A stretch of DNA of 64,000 nt from Isoetes taiwanensis. Lineage: Eukaryota > Streptophyta > Lycopodiopsida > Isoetales > Isoetaceae. Location: the NCBI GenBank assembly GCA_021234155.1, contig JAJEKV010000002.1, forward strand, positions 14,047,428 through 14,111,427. The letters run 5' to 3'. Positions 58,070 to 64,000 of this stretch are shown here, piece by piece. The position numbers and the translations under genes were made by a program. Positions within the stretch are counted from its first letter, which is position 1; the number at the start of each line of letters is the position of its first letter. Under the pieces are notes generated by a model that worked only from the letters and a program-made list of their open reading frames with translations, was not told where the DNA came from and searched no databases.

Positions 58070-58539
58070 CTTATTATGCACTATAAGGGTTGACTTTTCT
58101 TTATCATATTGATTGAACGTTGTTTTCCTTTTTGGGCATACGATGCATTACAATGGTTGCATTTGCTTTTTCACGTTCTTGCCTCTATCATGTTTCCACT
58201 TGTTTTCCACGTTACTATGCACTATCAGGGGTTGATTTCTTTTTCATATTGTTGAACGTTGTTTTCCTCTCACGTTCTTGCCTATATCGTGTTTTCGATT
58301 CTGCTACCTAGATAGCTCCTCGTGTTTATTGGGCCTCCTTTTTTGCATTATATGCATTAACGTGGTTGGTTTTTTCTTCTCGTGTTTATGCATCATCGGC
58401 AATTGCATGGCTTGATTGTTCCTACCTTGCTGGCTATTGGCTCCTATCATTTGAGTCGCATTCTCCTTCGTGGGGTTGAGTTTTTCGCTTATATTCTTGG
58501 TTTTTTGCATTTATCCTTATTGTTGTTATCCTTGGGGGG

Positions 58540-60555
58540 GCTTGGGATGTTGTCTTGTTTTCGTGATTCTACGCTGCAGTCCCATGGTTTATTATCTTTT
58601 TATTGCCTACAGATTTGTGGCCACCATCTTTGTCTTTTTTACATTGATGCATTCCTTTTCCATGGTAGGTTGTAGTATGGCCTCAATTGCGTGTTATTTC
58701 TCTAATATGTATCTCTTTTGTATGTTATTTTTTATATTATGGTTATATGTGGCATTCTTTTCTGCGTTTAGGATTTCCCCATGGTGGTTTGGGTTTTATA
58801 TTTTGCACTTGTGTTTGTATCTTATGTGTGATGCACTACACTCGGCTCAGGTGGTATACGTTATTCGGGTGGTATTATCTTCTACATTCTAGGTTTCCCA
58901 TAGTTGTTGGGTTTTATTTTTTGCACTTGTGGTTTATCTTGTGGGTTGTTCTAGTTCCTAAATCAATTTGCCTATTTGCCTAACCTTCTCGCTTGGCCTG
59001 TTTCCCTATCGATCATCTTTGAGGTCCTCAGCCATTAGCTGCTTGCCGCTTCATCTCCCATACCTCTTCACGATCAAAGGATCTGCATCGACTTGTTGGA
59101 GCAGCTTATTCCTGCATTGCAGTGGCGCAACCTGGAATTGTTCAACTTCCAGCCTGGATCACATGTGACGGACCAGAGACTGGAGAGGATCCGCTTGTTT
59201 TATTTCTTGGCTGACTCATTTCAACTAGGTATCTCCTCACTATGCATGCCAGGTATCTGCTCGCAGCTCGGCTTTACATGCTGCTGGCTATTAAGTCACA
59301 CTGTTACACAGGTTTTTTGCACAGGCAAGTTTTTTTGCACTTTCTCTATATTTTCAATCAGGTTCCTATATCGATGTATTTGAGTTTGTTGGGTTAGTGC
59401 CTTATTACCTTCTACACCATGGTGTTGTCCATTCAAGTTGTTGTTTTAGCTGTGATGTAAGGCGGGGCCTTATTATCATCTACATCAGGGTTGAGTCATG
59501 TTGATTTGTTGCTTTAGCTTTGAATTGGTCATGTTTGACGTTCTTGCTAACTTATGTTTCTTATTTTTTCTTTGTATATTCCCAAGTTCAAGGGTGATAT
59601 ATTCTTTTCATTTTTGCACAACCTGTAGTTCAATCCATCGGCTCATATACATTCATTCATTATTCTTAGCGGTCATATGTCATCTTCACACTTGGGACAT
59701 TCAATTTCTTTCTCTATTATGAAGTTGCTAAGTCATCCTCTACATTTCATCCTTCTTGGCGCCATGGCTCCGTTATTCATGCTTAAATCCACGGTTGTCT
59801 ATATTCATTGGATCATCTCATTTATCTGGCGTTTGTTCCTCTTTTCAACATATTTTCTCCATCGGTTACTATTTGTCTTATGCTCCCTATTTTACTTATC
59901 ATGGCCTTTTCATAGCCTTTGGTTTTTGTAATGGTTACATAGGTTATCTTATGCCCCCTTTACATATACCCTCGGAGGGAATTACGAGTCACATTTACAT
60001 TATATTTTCTATCATTTGGGTGTCCCCTTTCTTTTTCCTATGCGGGGTTTTCGATTGTTATGTTTTTCTCATAATTGCATTAGAATATGAGGCATCTAGG
60101 GGCTTTTGTTTTAGGGGGTGGTTTTTCCCTCCCATGTTATCTCTTTCGTATGTTACCTTTTCCAAGTTGATGGAACTCTAGTTTTATATATGTGACATTA
60201 TCCTTGGAATTTGAGGCTTTTTCATGGTTGTTTTCGGATTTTTCTTCTTTGCACTTGTGTTTTTATCGTGGATTCGATGCACCATACTATTTAAATGGGT
60301 CTATGCTCTCCTCGCGCTGTTTTTCTCTTGTTTATGTTCTGGCTCACTTTTTACCTCGTTTTCGTCTTGTGGTCGTTTACTTGGGATGTTGTCTTGTTTT
60401 CATAATTCTACGCTGCAGTCTCTTGGTTTATTATCTTTTTATTGCCTATAGATTTGTGGCCAACATCTTCCGGGTTGCATTTGTCTTTTTTGCATTGATG
60501 CATTCCATTTCCATGGTCGGTTGCAGTATGGCCTCAATTGCGTGTTATTTCTCCG
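58540..60555 (+). repeat. 165-bp direct duplication, 1.84 kb apart
   Basis: 58540-58703 and 60382-60555 share CTTGGGATGTTGTCTTGTTT, TTCTACGCTGCAGTC, TTATCTTTTTATTGCCTA and GTATGGCCTCAATTGCGTGT in the same order, with small differences and one 11-bp insertion in the right copy. Confidence 0.92.
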
Positions 60556-60574
60556 ATCAATCACCTCCAAGTTC

Positions 60575-60788
<214 letters not shown>

Positions 60789-62157
60789 CTTTCTCCTTTG
60801 GGGCTAAATTTCTTATATGTATATTCTATATTTGGTTTGGTCCGATACTGGGTTTTGAATATTTGGGGGTTGTGTTTAAGATTTTTTCTTCTTTTTTGGC
60901 ATGATCATCGGGGAGCTCTCGTGTTTGTTGGTTCCTTTGTTCACTTGATTAGCGCACTTATTTGTTGCTTCATGAAGTTATATTTTCTATTCTGGAACAT
61001 GGGTGACGGGTGATATTGTTTAGTGTACCAATTTTATGGATTTGGGAGCTTCTTCGTTTTCGTTAGCTCCACTTTGTCATGTTCGTAGTAGGCTGATTTT
61101 TCGTGCATAGCTTTGCTCCCTATATATGATATTACATACTCATTGTGTAAGTTTCGAGACGTTGCTTTATTAGACATGGTTGACTTTTCATGTTCTTTTA
61201 GCCCCTAGTTTTTATCACTCTTCCCCGTTTCCTCCGTTTTTTGCTCGATATGCAGGGTCCACATGTTGAGGTTCGTACTCACGGTTGCTGGCGGTCCTCG
61301 TCCTCTCGCGCTCGCTACGTGGTGTGCGACTCTACTCAACATCTCCATGTTTTCTCGTTCGATCTTTATATCTATGCATTTTTGCATTCCTATGCGTAAG
61401 TTTTTCCTCTTTGCCTTATTATCTCGGTTGCTTGTTATTCTTCCTTCTTAATTATCGTTATTGTTTATTCTTTTTGGGGATCCATGATGAGGGGTTCCTT
61501 TGTTGACTTATCTCCCTCTAGATATTGGCCACAGGTTCGGAAGGGATAATAGCCACATTCTTGGACTTCGGTCCGTAGCCCCATTCACGGTCTTCGGTCC
61601 GGCATTTGTATTCAAATCAGTCAACTATGCCGGGCCCTTCCTTCGATTCATCATCGTGGCGGCGTCCTTTTCTTTCCATTGTTTTTGTTCTCTTATGTTC
61701 CTCCCCTTTTTCAGGTCATCGAGCTGATGCCGTCCATAGCAGGCGTTTTCGGCTCTTCTTCTTCAACTTCGCTTTTCTCTCCACGGCTCGCTCGCGCTGC
61801 TGGTTCTCGTCGTCAACGCGAAGCTTCCCTCGCGCTTGAACCAGACTCTTTGGACCCTGGTTCCTTTTCTCCCCCTGCCACTCCAATCGAGACCCACTTG
61901 TCCGCGCTCATATGTTTTCTTTAGCTCGCTTGCCTTCGTTCGCATGCCTGGCCCGTCACTATCCTTCAGCGCCTCCGGCGGCCCTCATCCTATCCGATTG
62001 CTTGGGTGGTGGTGGCGCTCCTTTTCTTCTCCTCCCGCTATGTGCTTTGCGACCCAATTCCACACCTGGCGGTTCTAGCTGTCTATTGAGGGTTTTTTGC
62101 ACTTGTAGCGGATCTTTTTCTATTTGGTATGCTCATTACATATCTTTGACATATTTG

Positions 62158-62510
62158 CTATTTGGCTTTATCTAGATAGGATGCATATTGCGTTTGGCAC
62201 TGCATTGAGATTTTTCGACATGGGTTTATATTTATCTTTCATTTTTATGCTTCTCTTTATTTAGATATGGGGTGTTCTACGTTGTTGTCCACAAGGTATT
62301 GTATTGGGCACATTCTAATTTGTGCATGGTGTTGCTATTTAACTTTATCTGGATATGATGCATATCGCGTTTGGCACCACATTGAGATTTTGCGACATGG
62401 GGTTCTATTGGATCATTTTTTCCTTTTTTTGCTTCTCTTTATCTAGACATGGCGTGTCTTACGTTGTTATATACAAGCTGTTATATTGGGCACATTTTAA
62501 TGGCCACTTT
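62158..62510 (+). repeat. Tandem dimer, about 180-bp unit
   Basis: Two adjacent copies carry GCATAT.GCGTTTGGCAC, CATTGAGATTTT.CGACATGG, GCTTCTCTTTAT.TAGA and TATTGGGCACATT in the same order, starting at about 62158 and 62338. Confidence 0.88.
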
Positions 62511-62625
62511 TAGTTTGTTTCGTGCTTGATGTTCTTTTTTATGGTTTTACATTGATGCTTATCTTTCTCTAGATGTCGCGTTATTTTTATGGACCGTTTT
62601 TTGTTGGGTGGTGCTGTTTTTTTTT

Positions 62626-63009
62626 CCACCGTGATGGTGACATTCATGTCTATTTGTCATCTTTAGTGATGTTGTAGATAAGATTGTCTAGCATTATTTT
62701 GCAATGCATATTTCTTTTTACATGATTGTTATCCACCCGTTGGGTGACGCTTTTTTCCACCATGGTGGTGATGCTATTTCCACCTGCGGGTGAGGCTGTT
62801 TATTTCTACCTCCAGGGTGACGCATATTTCTTTTTACGTAATTGTTTTCCACCCGTTGGGTGATGCATAATTGTTTTCCACCCGTTGGGTGGTGCTATCT
62901 CCACCTGCGGATGATGCTGTTTATTTCCACCTCGAAGGTGACGCATATTTCTTTCTACATAATTATTTTCCACCCGTTGGGTGCTGCTGTTCTCCACCCT
63001 ATTGGGGTG
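62626..63009. repeat. Array of ten CCACC...GGTG mini-hairpins
   Basis: CCACC(C)-N3..6-(G)GGTG units occur at 62626, 62733, 62757, 62780, 62807, 62849, 62878, 62901, 62927, 62970 and 62994. Arms are kept while loops vary (GTGAT, GTT, AT, TG, TATT). The commonest form is CCACCCGTTGGGTG, four times. Spacers such as ACGCATATTTCTTT also repeat. Confidence 0.88.
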
Positions 63010-63041
63010 ATCCTCTCTTTTTCTGCTTCATGTTGAAGTTT

Positions 63042-63410
63042 CTCTAACCATTCACGGGTGTTTTTTTGAGTTCTTTGTGTTGCTTGCAGGTTTTACGCCC
63101 TCGGCTTATAGTTAAGGAAGTTCTTTGGTAGTCGGCCGGTTTTGTGTCTCTTGCGAGTCCTTTCCCAGAATAGCATCGATCCGAGCCATCGGATCGCCAT
63201 TCCTGAAAAGGACGAAACGCTATATAAGGCTATTTCCTCTTTCGCGACCGGTTATCGGCGTCTTCTCCGCAGCTCTCTTCTTCTATTCTCGTTGCTTCCC
63301 TCCCTTCCCACCCTGCTGCGTGAGGGCATGAGTTTGCTTTTCTCTAACCATTCACGGGTATTTTTTAGGGGTTTTTGTGTTGCTTGCAGGCTTCCGCCCT
63401 CTTCTGAGGT
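63042..63410 (+). repeat. Direct repeats flanking the TATA-containing right copy
   Basis: CTCTAACCATTCACGGGT then GTGTTGCTTGCAGG occurs at 63042-63092 and 63341-63392. Between them lies the right copy of the TATA core (63170-63300, CTATATAAGGC at about 63221). CGGCCGGTTTTGTGTCTCTT then GCGAGTCCTTTCCCAGAATA occurs at 63134 and again at 63689. Confidence 0.88.
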
Positions 63411-63834
63411 CCTGCTATATTTTGTGTTCGCCATCAACTCATCTCTTTCGGTTTTCCAGGCAACACATTCAAGGTTGTTGGCGACCATTTCTCATTAGGG
63501 TTTTCCTCGAAAACCCGAAAGGGCGGGGTTTTTTGTCCCGATGAGAAGTTGTCGCCATTACCCTTTTATATTGCCTGTGCACATTTCTTTTTACGGGGTA
63601 GTCCGATATTGTTCCTATGGTCGGCTACCCTTCTCTATTCTTCCAAACATTGTATACTGGTGCTGTGATGAATGACAAGCCTATCTCGGCCGGTTTTGTG
63701 TCTCTTGCGAGTCCTTTCCCAGAATATGAAGAAAAGGGTTGACAATTAGACAGAACCATTGATATTGCCATTATTGCATATCGGCCATGTCGCTAATCAA
63801 ATTAGAGGAACATGTATGTTGAACGTGTGTAACA

Positions 63835-64000
63835 AACGTTTCATTTGCGACGTGCAAGCAACGAGATAACAACGTTGGAACGACGTATGAAGGACGTTAT
63901 ACCGACGCCTTGTACGTTGCAGACATGTTGCCAAATACGTCGTAAACAACGTCTACGCTGCGGCGTGTAAGCAACGAGATAAGAACCTTATGACGACGTG
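63835..64000. repeat. ACGTCG-type array running off the window
   Basis: GTGCAAGCAACGAGATAACAA and GTGTAAGCAACGAGATAAGAA (about 112 bp apart) alternate with AACGACGT, GACGTTAT and TACGTCGT words in both orientations. Composition and word set resemble the CACTA subterminal arrays at 6.9 and 41.3 kb, so a further CACTA element may start or end beyond the window. Confidence 0.6.

Larger units (their letters stand above)
47032..58074 (-). mobile_element. Complete 11.0-kb Ty3/gypsy element with CTTAT duplication
   Basis: Two LTRs (47037-47652 and 57461-58069) bound an 11,033-bp element, with CTTAT directly outside on both sides (47032-47036 and 58070-58074). The minus strand reads gag, protease, RT, RNase H, integrase and an extra 3' ORF. 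A purine tract GTAGGGGAG abuts the 3' LTR at 47653-47661. A candidate primer site, GGCGCCAAGG, starts 2-3 nt inside the 5' LTR. It is inserted in the T/C-rich repeat. The extra ORF after integrase recalls the Athila/Tat branch, but the clade cannot be fixed by eye. Confidence 0.95.

Overview
The window is nuclear DNA of a land plant. The evidence is one intact spliced gene for a plant-type lysosomal-acid-lipase-family enzyme, an isolated vicilin-like cupin exon, and plant-type chromovirus Ty3/gypsy, Ty1/copia and CACTA/EnSpm elements. The eight lipase introns are only about 70-140 nt, and one element carries a ParB/DNA-methyltransferase gene. I would lean towards a spore-bearing lineage with compact introns, but the sequence alone does not settle this. 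Almost everything outside the lipase is repetitive and nested.

Layout. 1-6.9 kb: short tandem repeats, a 150-bp nest of perfect palindromes, and a satellite-like array of about 4.4 units of 1.08-1.14 kb, followed by diverged copies of unit segments. 6.9-8.4 kb: a CACTA-like end with an ACGTC-rich array, then unclassified degenerate sequence. 8.4-15.7 kb: a decayed chromodomain gypsy element with gag, protease, RT, RNase H, integrase, chromodomain and a 1.71-kb 3' LTR (TGTGACGT...ACGTCACA). 15.7-26.8 kb: an older, diverged LTR of the same family, split by two insertions. The first is a LINE-like retroposon (16158-17267, 13-bp duplication). The second is an 8.4-kb DNA transposon (17587-26022, terminal inverted repeats, TACT duplication). 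26.8-31.3 kb: non-coding. 31.36-33.25 kb: the lipase gene on the minus strand. 35.8-36.6 kb: a minisatellite of GATCCC hairpins. 37.1-38.1 kb: a broken zinc-finger-like gene fragment. 39.1-41.2 kb: a copia element cut off by a CACTA element starting at 41238, which itself holds a 124-bp retroposon. 44.9 kb: a vicilin exon relic. 45.5-63.5 kb: a T/C-rich, apparently non-coding repeat element split by a complete 11.0-kb gypsy element (47037-58069, minus strand, 5-bp CTTAT duplication). 63.8-64 kb: another ACGTCG-type array running off the window.

The most interesting unit is the 8.4-kb transposon. It has TIRs with subterminal hairpins, a plus-strand DUF7869-like gene that may be its transposase, and a divergent minus-strand gene joining a ParB-like domain to a permuted amino-DNA-methyltransferase domain. 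Arrays of near-perfect palindromes built on GTATTC..GAATAC lie between the genes and inside the methyltransferase gene's introns. This looks like a transposon with its own DNA-modification and DNA-binding module. The palindromes are candidate binding sites, but that link is inference.

A technical caution: the two LTRs of the young gypsy element differ repeatedly by CTG or CAG in one copy against CG in the other. This suggests consensus errors at CHG (plant-methylated) sites. Many frameshifts in the window, including those in the methyltransferase and DUF7869 genes, may therefore be artefacts rather than decay.
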